Shown piece after piece: positions 1 through 7,481 of a stretch of DNA of 17,508 bases (its first letter is position 1; every line of letters begins with the position of its first letter). The position numbers and the translations under genes are program-made. The stretch lies in the NCBI GenBank assembly GCA_022360735.1, contig JAKSCF010000070.1, forward strand, positions 1 to 17,508, written 5' to 3'. This DNA comes from Clostridia bacterium. GTDB lineage: Bacteria > Bacillota_A > Clostridia > Peptostreptococcales > JAAYPU01. The notes beneath the pieces were generated by a model, which was given only the letters and a program-made list of their open reading frames with translations, did not search any database and was not told the DNA's origin.

Positions 1-31
1 ATTTAATGCATTACCTCCCTCCAAAATTTTT

Positions 32-45
32 TATAATCGATTACA
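32..45 (-). promoter_or_regulatory. Candidate LacI-family/cre-like operator
   Basis: On the minus strand this reads TGTAATCGATTATA. The core TAATCGATTA is a perfect 10-bp palindrome, and the 14-bp form has a single mismatched pair. The central CG dyad is typical of LacI/GalR-family operators, including CcpA cre sites. It lies some 10-15 bases upstream of the strong minus-strand ribosome binding site at 14-22, where a repressor site would be expected for the off-window gene. It differs in sequence from the palindrome at 1779-1792, so another regulator is likely. No clear -35/-10 pair was found. Confidence 0.35.
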
Positions 46-275
46 TGAAATAATACGAATAAAAAAACATTTTATCTTAAAAAATAATAATTTTCTTATA
101 CTCATTAATAGCTAACTGTTGTAAAGGTTCAAATCATATGGATATCGCACGAAGTTCTTTCGCTCCCTCTCTATATTAGTGTGAAAAGATAAAGTTTCCA
201 TAAATTACATTACCAATTTTAAAAACGATACATCCCTTATCATCAAATAAGTGGGGCATCGGATGAACAATTATG

Positions 276-304
276 TTTTGGACTGTCCTGATTAAACTGG
301 ACAT
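276..304. repeat. IS3-family-like terminal motif
   Basis: The sequence contains GGACTGTCC and then, after a short AT-rich spacer, GGACA. Many IS3-family elements end in this kind of motif. It lies on the downstream side of the minus-strand transposase tail at 544-680, where an element end would be expected, but about 240 bases beyond the stop codon, further than usual. No matching opposite end was located with confidence. This is a pattern match only. Confidence 0.25.
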
Positions 305-399
305 GCAATTACATTAGTTTACTGCCTTTTTCTCAAAATTCCTCCATCTTTCGTTAGGTCAATTGTTTGTTTCCGGAGTGCCCTTGACAACAAGCATCT

Positions 400-493
400 C
401 CCGTATGATTATAGCAGCCAAGGCGGATCCCCTTAATATGTAGTAGGCGTCTGAGGATGGTGGCTGCCGCCCTTAAATAGGATATCATACGGG
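400..493. repeat. Nested inverted-repeat element, about 94 bp
   Basis: The outer arms are perfect 10-bp inverted repeats: CCCGTATGAT (400-409) and ATCATACGGG (484-493). Inside them a second perfect 7-bp pair, GCAGCCA (414-420) and TGGCTGC (461-467), folds in the same register. The element is richer in GC than the DNA around it. It could form a branched RNA or a cruciform, and may be a miniature mobile element or part of an insertion sequence. I recognise no family. A 61-codon minus-strand reading frame over this stretch shows no recognisable protein features. Confidence 0.45.
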
Positions 494-541
494 TCCCTCT
501 TATTGTAAAGGGAAGCTTCGCCACTCCTGCTTTAATCACCT

Positions 542-680
542 TTAGGCCACTTTTTTCTCATTTCTATAGTAGTCATTTATATACTCTCTAGGCGATTTAT
601 ATCCCATTGCCAACTGTTCCACGCCCTTTCTGGTATTATTATACCAACTTAACTGCGTGTCCGGCAAACCGGGTATAGGT
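542..680 (-). pseudogene. IS3-like transposase C-terminal remnant
   Basis: Read on the minus strand, about 45 codons end at a TAA at 542-544. They include WYNNTR, then QLAMGYKSPREY and a basic end, DYYRNEKK. This is the usual C-terminus of IS3/rve-type DDE transposases, where W-Y-N-N/x-x-R is followed by G-Y-x-[ST]-P-x-E-[YF]. The frame is closed upstream by a TGA near 680, so the catalytic DDE domain and the N-terminus are gone. It is a dead fragment that marks past IS activity beside the tRNA remnant. The subgroup cannot be named. Confidence 0.55.
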
Positions 681-905
681 CACTCCAAGCCCATCTTTTA
701 CGTAAACACCACTCCACCAAAGCCTTTATCCTTATATGAAATGAAAAAGAAGTTCTTGGAGTATATTACGTCCCACTTTTGATTCATTAACAAATGTGTT
801 TGCTCCACCTCAATCATCTATTTATAATACAGCGATATTTACATTGGTGAAAAATAATGGGTTGCTAAGTAACTGTTATATTCAAAAATAAGTTGTTTTT
901 ATAGT

Positions 906-1294
906 GTTTAACTGGTTTGTGTGACCATCAAATCCTGCATGCAATCTTCCATATCCAACAGAAAAGAGAATAAAAAATATTGCTGAGCCTCTGGGTGACC
1001 TGCCAGCAGCTTAACATCCTCGGGTAATTGTACTCCCAAAACATCATACAAAATACACAATACGCCCATCATTTCTGCTTCATAGGCCTTCATTGTATAA
1101 ATGGGTAAAAATTGTTGAAACTCTTTCCATGACTCTGACATCATAACCGCAGAATATCCAGATGGTTTCAATCAATGGAGCAGTCATAGCTCCGGATATG
1201 AGGTTGATTTTATCCTGGCAAATTGCGCCAGATTGAAGTATAATACCTTTATTAAGCAGTAAACTTCTTGAAGTTGTTTTTTCATAGTATCCAT
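906..1294 (-). pseudogene. Possible broken ORF of unknown function
   Basis: A minus-strand ATG at 1294 has a good ribosome binding site (AAAAGGAG about 10 bases upstream). It reads 36 codons beginning MDTMKKQLQEVYCLIKVL and stops at TGA. The same frame contains a second TGA four codons later, then stays open for about 87 codons to about 908, with protein-like text such as SWKEFQQFLPIYTMKAYEAEMMGVLCILYDVL. Two close nonsense codons in an otherwise continuous frame suggest a decayed gene of about 128 codons. An alternative is a genuine 36-residue peptide followed by non-coding DNA. I recognise no family. Confidence 0.35.
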
Positions 1295-1488
1295 TATTAC
1301 TTTCTCCTTTTTGATTTATTCCGTGGTGACACGGGTGACAAATTGGTGACATAGTTTACAAAATGACTTGATAAAACAAAATAAAGATAAAAATAGCGAT
1401 ATAAGAAAGTCCACTTTTTATAAGAGCTTCAGCTGATACAATATAAGTAATTATACGACATTATAAGAATAAATTTCCATTTTCCCTC

Positions 1489-1547
1489 ACTGGAAATCAT
1501 GTGTACGTTAACGCATGCTGAGGGTTCGAATCCCTCCCTTTCCACCA
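1489..1547 (+). tRNA. tRNA-Ser(GGA) 3' fragment, 5' half missing
   Basis: The stretch reads as the anticodon loop CTGGAAA, a 3' anticodon strand TCATG, a long variable arm (GTACGTTAACGC region), the T arm GAGGG-TTCGAAT-CCCTC, a 3' acceptor strand CCTTTCC, a discriminator A and an encoded CCA. The long variable arm and GGA anticodon identify serine. No matching GGAAAGG acceptor strand, D arm or 5' anticodon strand (CATGA) lies upstream; the sequence there is unrelated AT-rich DNA. The gene is therefore broken at the anticodon and cannot give a working tRNA. A retained tRNA 3' half is characteristic of an attachment-site junction of an integrated element, or of a deletion endpoint. Confidence 0.75.
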
Positions 1548-1592
1548 AAAAAATCCCGGAAGGCTGAATTTATAAGGCTTTTCGGGATTTTG
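1548..1592 (+). terminator. Rho-independent-like terminator after tRNA-Ser remnant
   Basis: AAATCCCG (1551-1558) pairs perfectly with CGGGATTT (1583-1590). The stem can extend through G-T pairs using GAAGGC and GGCTTTT, with a loop of about 10 bases. It directly follows the CCA end of the tRNA remnant, the normal place for a tRNA-operon terminator, which supports that remnant being a former functional gene end. The trailing T-run is short. Confidence 0.6.
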
Positions 1593-1737
1593 ACATTCAA
1601 TTAACTATAATGTACCCTATAGATTAGACAGTAGAAGTGTTAAAAAACCCTTATTTTCGGACAGCTATATTTTCAAAATCCTTAGGTTTAAACAACTGAG
1701 CTATCATAAATTAAACACATTGTTAAAGATGTATGTA

Positions 1738-1767
1738 TTGACAAAATCTCAGCAAATATGATAAAAT
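1738..1767 (+). promoter_or_regulatory. Sigma-A-type promoter of the TTT/sulfatase cluster
   Basis: A perfect -35 box TTGACA (1738-1743) is followed after 18 bases by TAAAAT (1762-1767) as -10. Transcription should start near 1773-1776. This would give a short leader containing the palindrome at 1779-1792 and the duplicated start region at 1795-1838. No other convincing promoter was found between here and the end of the first sulfatase gene, so tctC, tctB, tctA and sulfatase 1 are probably one transcript. Confidence 0.7.
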
Positions 1768-1778
1768 AATCTTAAATA

Positions 1779-1792
1779 TAACGTTAACGTTA
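1779..1792. promoter_or_regulatory. LacI-family operator, perfect 14-bp palindrome
   Basis: TAACGTTAACGTTA is fully self-complementary. It contains the TTAACG/CGTTAA half-sites with central symmetry that LacI/GalR-type repressors commonly bind. It begins about 11 bases after the -10 box, around or just after the predicted transcription start, where a bound repressor would block initiation or early elongation. The LacI-family gene at 6450-7481 in the same cluster is the obvious candidate binder (inference). No second copy was seen in front of 6450, 7622 or 8709. Confidence 0.7.
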
Positions 1793-1794
1793 AC

Positions 1795-1838
1795 GGAAGG
1801 GGAAAATATGAAAAAAAGGAGGGGGAAAATATGAAAAA
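1795..1838 (+). repeat. Tandem duplication of ribosome binding site plus start codon
   Basis: Positions 1795-1815 and 1818-1838 are identical at 20 of 21 bases; the only difference is GGAAGGGG versus GGAGGGGG. The repeat period is 23 bp. Each copy carries a ribosome binding site, the spacer AAAAT and ATGAAAAA. Because 23 is not a multiple of three, the first copy reads out of frame with the tctC gene and makes the short upstream ORF. Confidence 0.8.
1808..1834 (+). CDS. Short upstream ORF (leader peptide candidate), 8 codons
   Basis: An ATG at 1808 has its own purine-rich ribosome binding site (GGAAGGGG, 1795-1802) and encodes MKKRRGKI. Its TGA stop (1832-1834) overlaps the tctC ATG (1831-1833) as ATGA. 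The two consecutive AGG Arg codons and the following GGG (1817-1825) are also the ribosome binding site of tctC. Terminating ribosomes could therefore reinitiate at tctC, or a ribosome paused on AGG-AGG could hide its initiation site. The arrangement arose by a 23-bp tandem duplication, so it may also be accidental. Coding status is unproven. Confidence 0.4.
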   Translation: MKKRRGKI

Positions 1839-2856
1839 ATTTTTGTTATTTATGTTGTCAGTAATGCTTATAGCCTTTGTGGTAGGCTGTCAAGCAGAGA
1901 AATCACAAGAAGAGACGGAAGAACCAACTAAAGCAGAAGTAGAACAATTTGTATTTGATGAGCCAATCAATATTTCAGTCCCATTCAAAGTAGGTGGTGC
2001 ATTGGATACAAGAGCACGTGTAGTAGCTAAATATTTAGAGCAAGAAATTGGTCAAACAATAGCAGTTACAAATCCAACAGGCGCAGGTGGTGTTGTTGGT
2101 ACGAATGAGTTTATTACTCAAAAAGGTGGTGCATATGATGTGATATTCCTTCCTGCAACAGTTCTAACTCTTAACCCAATAACTGCTGAAGTAGCATATA
2201 TGGTTGGAGATCTTACACCAATTGTATCTTGTGCTATTGAAATATTCGGGCTTTATACTAACCCAGAAAAGACTGAAATTGAGACTTTTGATGATTTGGT
2301 TGAGTATGGAAAAGAGAATAGAATTAAGTTTGGTAGTGGTGGTCCTCCGAACATTACAAATCTTCTTCAAGCAGCTCTTTATGAAAAATTAGGACTTCAA
2401 GCCGATACTGTTCCACATCATGGAGCAAATGAAGGTTTAACAAACTGCTTAGGTGGTCATGTTGATGTAACATTAGCAGGTACAGCACTAGCAAAAGGAT
2501 TTGTTGATGAAGGTGAATTAACAGCTATTCTTGTTTTTGGCAAAGAAGATGACACTAGCTATGAAGTTGATTACCGTGTTCCTTCAGTTGCAAAACTTGA
2601 CTATGATACAGAAGATTTCGTATATGAAAGCTTAATGTTCTTCGCTATGAAATCTACATCAGATCCAGCAGCTCAAGAAGCAATGTATAATGCAATTATG
2701 AAGGTTTATGAAAACCCAGATTGCATTGAAGATTTGAAGAAATTAGGTGTAAATACTATTGTTAAGATGAATACAGAAGAAATCAATGCACATTTAAAAG
2801 CTGAATCTGAGGCTTTAGGCTCAATGATTGAAATTGTAGAATCAATAGAAGATTAA
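1831..2856 (+). CDS. tctC: TTT-family substrate-binding lipoprotein (TctC)
   Basis: This is the extracytoplasmic binding protein of a tripartite tricarboxylate transporter, 341 residues, close to the family norm. Residues 1-20 form a lipoprotein signal peptide with lipobox VVGC (Cys20), so the mature protein is tethered to the outer face of the membrane. The TctC/Bug pattern is clear: ISVPFKVGGALDTRARVVA, then QTIAVTNPTGAGGVVGTNEF, matching the family's P-F-x-x-G-G-x-x-D-x-x-A-R and G-A-G-G-x-x-G segments that hold the ligand carboxylate. Known ligands of the family are mainly di- and tricarboxylates or other organic acids. It is first in the operon, under a LacI-type operator, and followed by tctB and tctA. 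The start at 1831 has an ideal GGAGGGGG site. The substrate is not known; the adjacent sulfatases suggest a sulfated carboxylate. Confidence 0.93.
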   Translation: MKKFLLFMLSVMLIAFVVGCQAEKSQEETEEPTKAEVEQFVFDEPINISVPFKVGGALDTRARVVAKYLEQEIGQTIAVTNPTGAGGVVGTNEFITQKGGAYDVIFLPATVLTLNPITAEVAYMVGDLTPIVSCAIEIFGLYTNPEKTEIETFDDLVEYGKENRIKFGSGGPPNITNLLQAALYEKLGLQADTVPHHGANEGLTNCLGGHVDVTLAGTALAKGFVDEGELTAILVFGKEDDTSYEVDYRVPSVAKLDYDTEDFVYESLMFFAMKSTSDPAAQEAMYNAIMKVYENPDCIEDLKKLGVNTIVKMNTEEINAHLKAESEALGSMIEIVESIED

Positions 2857-2883
2857 CAATAATATAGTTGGAAGGTGCGTAAT

Positions 2884-3354
2884 ATGAAAATTAAAATACC
2901 TACCAATTTGATCGGGGGCATATTAATTATGCTCCTCTCCTTTATTGTATGGATGCTTATTCCTAATCAAATTAATATAGGTGAAGCAGCGATGCAAAAG
3001 GCTCAGAGTAATTCTAGATTGATACCAGATATGCTTGCAATTGGTATAGGTATATCGGGAGCTCTATTGGTGTTCCAAAGCCTGGTATTTAAAAAAGAAG
3101 TATACAAAGAGTATAATTTAGGACTTGAAGCTAAAGGGGCAATCTATTTAGTAATATTAATAGTATATATTGTTTTAGTTGAATATGTTGGAATGCTTGT
3201 TGCATGTCTACTAATGGGCATTGGTTCTTTGGTATATTTTAGAACAAAAAAAATTAGAAGATACATTATTGTATTCGCATTTTTTATAGTGATATATTTA
3301 GTATTTTCACTTGTGCTTAAAGTTAAATTTCCAACGCTTGGAGGTCTAAAATGA
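2884..3354 (+). CDS. tctB: TTT-family small membrane subunit (TctB)
   Basis: This protein of about 156 residues has four hydrophobic segments: roughly residues 5-24, 47-65, 85-105 and 115-150, the last probably two helices. That is the size and topology of TctB, the small subunit of tripartite tricarboxylate transporters. TctB sequences are poorly conserved, so the call rests on size, topology and its place between tctC and tctA. I chose ATG 2884 because GGAAGG lies eight bases upstream; a GTG at 2875 is in frame but overlaps that site. The stop overlaps the tctA start as ATGA, which implies translational coupling. Confidence 0.88.
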   Translation: MKIKIPTNLIGGILIMLLSFIVWMLIPNQINIGEAAMQKAQSNSRLIPDMLAIGIGISGALLVFQSLVFKKEVYKEYNLGLEAKGAIYLVILIVYIVLVEYVGMLVACLLMGIGSLVYFRTKKIRRYIIVFAFFIVIYLVFSLVLKVKFPTLGGLK

Positions 3355-4865
3355 CAGAATATTTTTTAGAAGGTCTTAAATATATATTCAGTTTAGAGAT
3401 GTTTATCTTTATCAATTTAGGTATACTAATAGGAATAATTTTTGGTGCAATTCCTGGATTGACAGGCACATTAGGCATTATTGTATTCCTCCCGTTTACA
3501 TTTAACATGGAACCGGCAGTATCAATTATTTTCTTGATGAGCATATTTTGCGGTGGTGAGTTCGGCGGTTCTATTAGTGCTATATTGATAGGAACTCCTG
3601 GAACAAATGCAGCAGCAGCAACGATGATAGATGGATATCCACTAGCAAAAAAAGGGCATGCTAAAAAAGCACTATTAACAGCTTTATTCGCTTCTACATT
3701 TGGTGGTATTGTAAGTGGATTTGCATTGTTATTTGCAGCACCAGCGATTGCGGACTTTACAATTAACTTTGGTCCACCAGAATACTTTGCTTTAGCGATA
3801 TTTGGATTATCAATTATTGCAGGAATAAGCGGACGTAATATAGTAAAAGGTTTAATTTCAGGTATGCTGGGAGTCCTGATTGCTATGGTTGGGATGGATA
3901 ATATGACAGGTGTAATGCGTTTTAACTTTGGTAATGTTAATTTGATGCGAGGACTGAGCTTACTGCCTGTGTTGATTGGTATATTTGCAATACCAAGCAT
4001 TATGGAAAAAGTAATTGACATATTTGGAGATGAGCATAAGAAAAGAAAAAAAATAGAAATTAACAATGATGATAAGTTATTGAAAAAGGACGTAAAACAC
4101 ATTTTTCCTACAATGGCCAAGTCTTCAATAATAGGTACAATAATAGGTGCAATACCAGGTGCAGGTACCGGAATCGCGTCATTTATCAGTTATGATGAAG
4201 CCAGACGTTCAGCTAAGAATAATGAAAAATTTGGTGAAGGTGAACTTAAAGGGGTTGCAGCATCAGAGTCAGCCAATAATGCAGTTACAGCGGCATCTTT
4301 GATTCCTCTTTTGACATTGGGTATTCCAGGCAGCCCTTCTGCAGCAGCGTTAATAGGTGCATTTATGATCCAAGGCATGGTACCTGGTCCTACACTGTTT
4401 AAAGAACAAGGAACAATAGTCTATGCCATTATGATTGGTATTGTAATTGCTAATATATTCATGTTTATACAAGGAAGAATCTTAACAAAAACTTTAGCAA
4501 AAGTAACTGAAGTACCAAATGAACTAATGGCACCCATATTGGTTCTTATGTGTACAGCAGGAGCTTATGCTGTTAACAATTCAGTGTTTGAGATGGGCGT
4601 ATTTATCGTTTTTGGAATACTGTCATATCTACTTATAAAGTTAGATTTTCCACCTGTACCAATTGTTCTAGGATTTGTATTAGGACCATTGGCTGAATTT
4701 AATTTGCGCAGAAGCTTAGTTATGTCTGATGGATCATGGTCAATTTTCTTTAAGAGGCCTATTAGTTTGGTATTTTTAGTAATAACAGTTGTAATGATGA
4801 TCTTAAGCTGTATAAGAGCAAGAAGAAAAAAAGAATATAATAAATATATAGAAGATGATATTTAG
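3351..4865 (+). CDS. tctA: TTT-family large permease subunit (TctA)
   Basis: This is the channel-forming large subunit, 504 residues, the usual TctA length, with about 10-12 hydrophobic segments. Diagnostic TctA stretches are visible: GAIPGLTGTLG near residues 24-34, CGGEFGGSISAILIGTPGTN near 64-83 followed by DGYPLAKKGHAKKAL, a second GAIPGAGTGIASFISYDEARR near 265-285, and LGIPGSPSAAALIGAFMIQG near 323-342. These are the two repeated G-x-x-P-G elements of the family. It works with TctB and the lipoprotein TctC, normally driven by an ion gradient. GGAGG sits seven bases before the start. The sulfatase gene follows after 13 bases, so they should share a transcript. Confidence 0.95.
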   Translation: MTEYFLEGLKYIFSLEMFIFINLGILIGIIFGAIPGLTGTLGIIVFLPFTFNMEPAVSIIFLMSIFCGGEFGGSISAILIGTPGTNAAAATMIDGYPLAKKGHAKKALLTALFASTFGGIVSGFALLFAAPAIADFTINFGPPEYFALAIFGLSIIAGISGRNIVKGLISGMLGVLIAMVGMDNMTGVMRFNFGNVNLMRGLSLLPVLIGIFAIPSIMEKVIDIFGDEHKKRKKIEINNDDKLLKKDVKHIFPTMAKSSIIGTIIGAIPGAGTGIASFISYDEARRSAKNNEKFGEGELKGVAASESANNAVTAASLIPLLTLGIPGSPSAAALIGAFMIQGMVPGPTLFKEQGTIVYAIMIGIVIANIFMFIQGRILTKTLAKVTEVPNELMAPILVLMCTAGAYAVNNSVFEMGVFIVFGILSYLLIKLDFPPVPIVLGFVLGPLAEFNLRRSLVMSDGSWSIFFKRPISLVFLVITVVMMILSCIRARRKKEYNKYIEDDI

Positions 4866-4878
4866 AAAAGAGGTTAAT

Positions 4879-6345
4879 ATGAACGATATTGATATTTTAA
4901 TATACATGAGTGATCAACACACAGCATCAATATCTGGATTTATGGGTGATCAAATCGTTAGAACTCCTAACTTGGATCGTCTTGCTAATGAAGGAACTGT
5001 ATTTGATCATGCATATACTTCTTGTCCACTATGCGTACCATCTAGAACATCTTTTTTAACAGGCCAGCTTCCATCTAGAATGTGCGTATTTAACAACAGC
5101 ACATCTTTTCCTGCTGATCAGCCTACATTTGTTCATTCGGTGGCTACAAAAGGATATGAAACAGTTTTGTGTGGCAGGATGCATTTTATTGGTCCTGATC
5201 AAAGACATGGATTCTCCAAACGATATGTTGGGGATATATGTCACCCATATTGGGGGAATGGACCACTAGATAATTCTGATTATGGAGAATTCGGGAGATC
5301 CTTTGCAGCAAAATATTGTTTAGATATAATAGGAAAAGGTGATTCACCTGTTCTTGCATATGACAGAGATGTAGTTGAGAGTGTTTTAGGTTATCTTAAG
5401 CAAGACCACCACGGACCTCAATTGATTGTTACTGGAACATATGCGCCACATTTCCCATATATGGCACCAGCTGAGTTAGTAGATTATTATTATGATAAAA
5501 TGACAACTCCAACTGTAGGCTTGGATAGCTTGAACTATGATTTAGATTTTATAAAGCACAAGTTTGAAACTGCAAGTGAGGATATGTTAAAGGTACTGAA
5601 AGCTACGTATTATGCGATGATAGAAATTATGGATGCTCAGATTGGTAAAGTTAGAGCAGCATGGGAAGAATATTTGAAAAGAAATAATCGCAAAGGGGTC
5701 TTTATTTATCTTTCTGATCACGGTGATCAATTAGGTGAAAGACAACTCTATGGCAAACAAACATTTTTTGAATACTCATCAAGAATACCATGTATAATAC
5801 AAGGTGAAAATATACCCCAGGGTAAAAGGGTAGATGGTCTGGTCAGCATTATGGATATAGGCCCGACTATCTGTGCGCTTGTTGGTGCAAAAATTCCTCC
5901 ACAGCAAGCGGGAGTCAGCCTGGTAGATACGATAATTAATGGCGCTAGCTTGAATAATAGAGTAGTGTTATCTGAATATATGGAAAAAGACTGCGATGGC
6001 AACAAAACGCCATCTTTTATGGTGAGAAAAAACGACTGGAAGCTAATATCCTATAAATCAAATTCAGATATAGATTTACTGTTTAATCTAAAAAATGATG
6101 CTGATGAAATTAATAACTTAGCAGATACATATCCAGAGGTAGTAATGGAGCTGAAAAAACATATTAATAGTAACTGGGATATAGAACAGTTCAAAAATAA
6201 TGAAAAAATAAAAGAAAGTCATTTGGAGTTAATGCAAGAATGGGGTAGTATACGGAATTTGGACGATGATAATTTCTGGAAGGTGCCTAAAAATCTCAGA
6301 AGTGCGCCAAAAGATTCAATTATAAAAGACAGAAGTACTTATTAA
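4879..6345 (+). CDS. Cys-type sulfatase, choline-sulfatase-like
   Basis: This is a sulfatase/alkaline-phosphatase superfamily hydrolase of 488 residues that cleaves sulfate esters. The motif C52-V-P-S-R56 is the C-x-P-S-R signature, in which Cys is converted to formylglycine; in anaerobes a radical-SAM maturase (anSME) does this, and none is encoded here. Metal-binding and active-site segments include SDQH at 11-14, GRMHFIGPDQRHGF at 99-112 (very like choline sulfatase BetC), APHFPY at 189-194 and SDHGDQLGER at 279-288. There is no signal peptide, so it should act in the cytoplasm. ATG 4879 is preferred because AAGAGG precedes it; ATG 4855 lies inside tctA. The linkage to a transporter suggests it acts on the imported substrate. 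A phosphonate/phosphate monoesterase role is the main alternative. Confidence 0.85.
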   Translation: MNDIDILIYMSDQHTASISGFMGDQIVRTPNLDRLANEGTVFDHAYTSCPLCVPSRTSFLTGQLPSRMCVFNNSTSFPADQPTFVHSVATKGYETVLCGRMHFIGPDQRHGFSKRYVGDICHPYWGNGPLDNSDYGEFGRSFAAKYCLDIIGKGDSPVLAYDRDVVESVLGYLKQDHHGPQLIVTGTYAPHFPYMAPAELVDYYYDKMTTPTVGLDSLNYDLDFIKHKFETASEDMLKVLKATYYAMIEIMDAQIGKVRAAWEEYLKRNNRKGVFIYLSDHGDQLGERQLYGKQTFFEYSSRIPCIIQGENIPQGKRVDGLVSIMDIGPTICALVGAKIPPQQAGVSLVDTIINGASLNNRVVLSEYMEKDCDGNKTPSFMVRKNDWKLISYKSNSDIDLLFNLKNDADEINNLADTYPEVVMELKKHINSNWDIEQFKNNEKIKESHLELMQEWGSIRNLDDDNFWKVPKNLRSAPKDSIIKDRSTY

Positions 6346-6449
6346 ATTGAAAGTAGAACATAAATGTTGAATGGAAGTATATATTGATAGCACTATATTT
6401 AATTATACACTTTAAGTAAATAAACATGTAACATTGGGAGTGAAATGGA
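6346..6449 (+). promoter_or_regulatory. Intergenic gap before the LacI-family gene
   Basis: This 104-bp AT-rich gap separates sulfatase 1 from the regulator gene. TTGATA (6384-6389) is a possible -35 box, but no -10 box sits at the right distance; TATACA at 6404-6409 is only 14 bases away. No palindrome like that at 1779-1792 and no terminator hairpin are seen. The regulator may be read through from tctC or have its own weak promoter. Confidence 0.25.
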
Positions 6450-7481
6450 ATGAAAGTAACTATAAAGCGAATTGCAGAGTTATCCGGCGTTTCAATAGGT
6501 ACAGTAGATAGGGCCTTACATAATAGAAGTGGAGTTAGTCCGGATACAAAAGCTAGAGTTGAAAAGATTGTAGCTGAATTAGGTTATAAATCAAATTTGA
6601 TTGGCAAGGCACTTGTACATGGAAAAAATCCGATAACGATAGGAATTATAATATTATCAGAAGAGATGAGTTACTATTGTTCTCAAATGAAAAAAGGTAT
6701 TGATAAGGGATTTGATGAAATTGAAGATTTTGGTATTAAAGCAAAGTTTTACTTCATACATTCCTTTGAGCCACAAGAAATACTTGACGTTCTAAATAGA
6801 GCAAAAATGGACAATTTATCTGGCCTAATAATAAGACCTATAAATAATGACAAAATAAAAGCGACTATTGATAGTATAGTTAGTAAAGGAATACCTGTCA
6901 TTACGTGTTCATGGGATATTCCAAACTCCAACAGATTATGCTTTGTAGGACAAAACGACTATAAGGAAGGTAGAATTGCAGCGAATTTACTTGAGAAAAT
7001 TATTGGAACAAAAGGGAAGTTAGGTATACTATGCAGTTCACAGTCTGTATTAGCACAGAAAAAGAAAATCGAAGGTATAGAGGACTATATTAAAGAAAGA
7101 GAATTGGATATTGATATAGTTGATGTGATTGAAACGAAAAACAAGAAATCCGAATCTTTTGAAAGTGCAATTCATTTATTAAATAGTCATGATGATATCA
7201 CAGCCATGGCGGTATTAACAGCATGCTTTGATGAAGTATATAAAGCAGTGAATATTCTTGAAAGAAAGAATTTATGTATATTTCAATTTGGTGATTCAAA
7301 ACCTGCAGAGAAATATTTAAAAGAGGGAGTTTTAGATTTTGTAATTCAAGAAGATGCAGTTATGAATGGGTACAAAGCTGTTAGAGTTTTATTTGAGTAT
7401 CTGTTTTATAATAGAAAATTTGAAGGAGATAAAATAATTATAGAGTCTGCAATTAAGGTAATGGAAAATATTGATATTTGA
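6450..7481 (+). CDS. LacI-family transcriptional regulator
   Basis: A 343-residue DNA-binding repressor or activator of the LacI/GalR family. Residues 3-47 form the classic helix-turn-helix (TIKRIAELSGVSIGTVDRAL, then the S-P-x-T segment and AELGY), followed by a hinge (SNLIGKALV). Residues 60-335 form a periplasmic-binding-protein-like effector domain with VGQNDYKEGRIAANLL typical of the sugar-binding group. The effector is probably a sugar or sugar acid derived from the imported substrate (inference). Its likely target is the palindrome at 1779-1792. The start is set by GGGAG about nine bases upstream; an ATG at 6445 is out of frame and stops at once. Confidence 0.9.
   Translation: MKVTIKRIAELSGVSIGTVDRALHNRSGVSPDTKARVEKIVAELGYKSNLIGKALVHGKNPITIGIIILSEEMSYYCSQMKKGIDKGFDEIEDFGIKAKFYFIHSFEPQEILDVLNRAKMDNLSGLIIRPINNDKIKATIDSIVSKGIPVITCSWDIPNSNRLCFVGQNDYKEGRIAANLLEKIIGTKGKLGILCSSQSVLAQKKKIEGIEDYIKERELDIDIVDVIETKNKKSESFESAIHLLNSHDDITAMAVLTACFDEVYKAVNILERKNLCIFQFGDSKPAEKYLKEGVLDFVIQEDAVMNGYKAVRVLFEYLFYNRKFEGDKIIIESAIKVMENIDI

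Larger units (their letters stand above)
1..353. other. Intergenic DNA at left edge, upstream of a probable off-window minus-strand gene
   Basis: No convincing coding region is seen. On the minus strand a strong ribosome binding site (GGAGGGAGG, about 14-22) points off the left edge. The window ends with AT at positions 2-1 of that strand, about 10 bases after the site, so an ATG could begin there. The near-palindrome at 32-45 lies just upstream of this site. The rest, about 60-270, is AT-rich and featureless. A motif GGACTGTCC followed ten bases later by GGACA (about 276-304) resembles ends of IS3-family elements and fits the transposase tail further right. Confidence 0.4.

Noticed and set aside
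354..539. 61-codon minus-strand frame
   Set aside because: It is made up largely of the nested inverted-repeat element at 400-493 and shows no recognisable protein pattern.
1080..1352. 90-codon minus-strand frame overlapping the broken ORF at 906-1294
   Set aside because: The alternative frame has the better ribosome binding site and more protein-like text; this frame shows no domain features.
1503..1512. ACGTTAACGC, similar to the operator at 1779-1792
   Set aside because: It lies in the variable arm of the tRNA-Ser remnant, where this self-complementary sequence is explained by tRNA folding, and there is no promoter beside it.
3323..4120. 265-codon minus-strand open frame opposite tctA
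   Set aside because: It is a mirror of the strongly conserved tctA frame and is rich in Ile, Pro, Asn and Ser as expected from the antisense of such a gene. It has no ribosome binding site.
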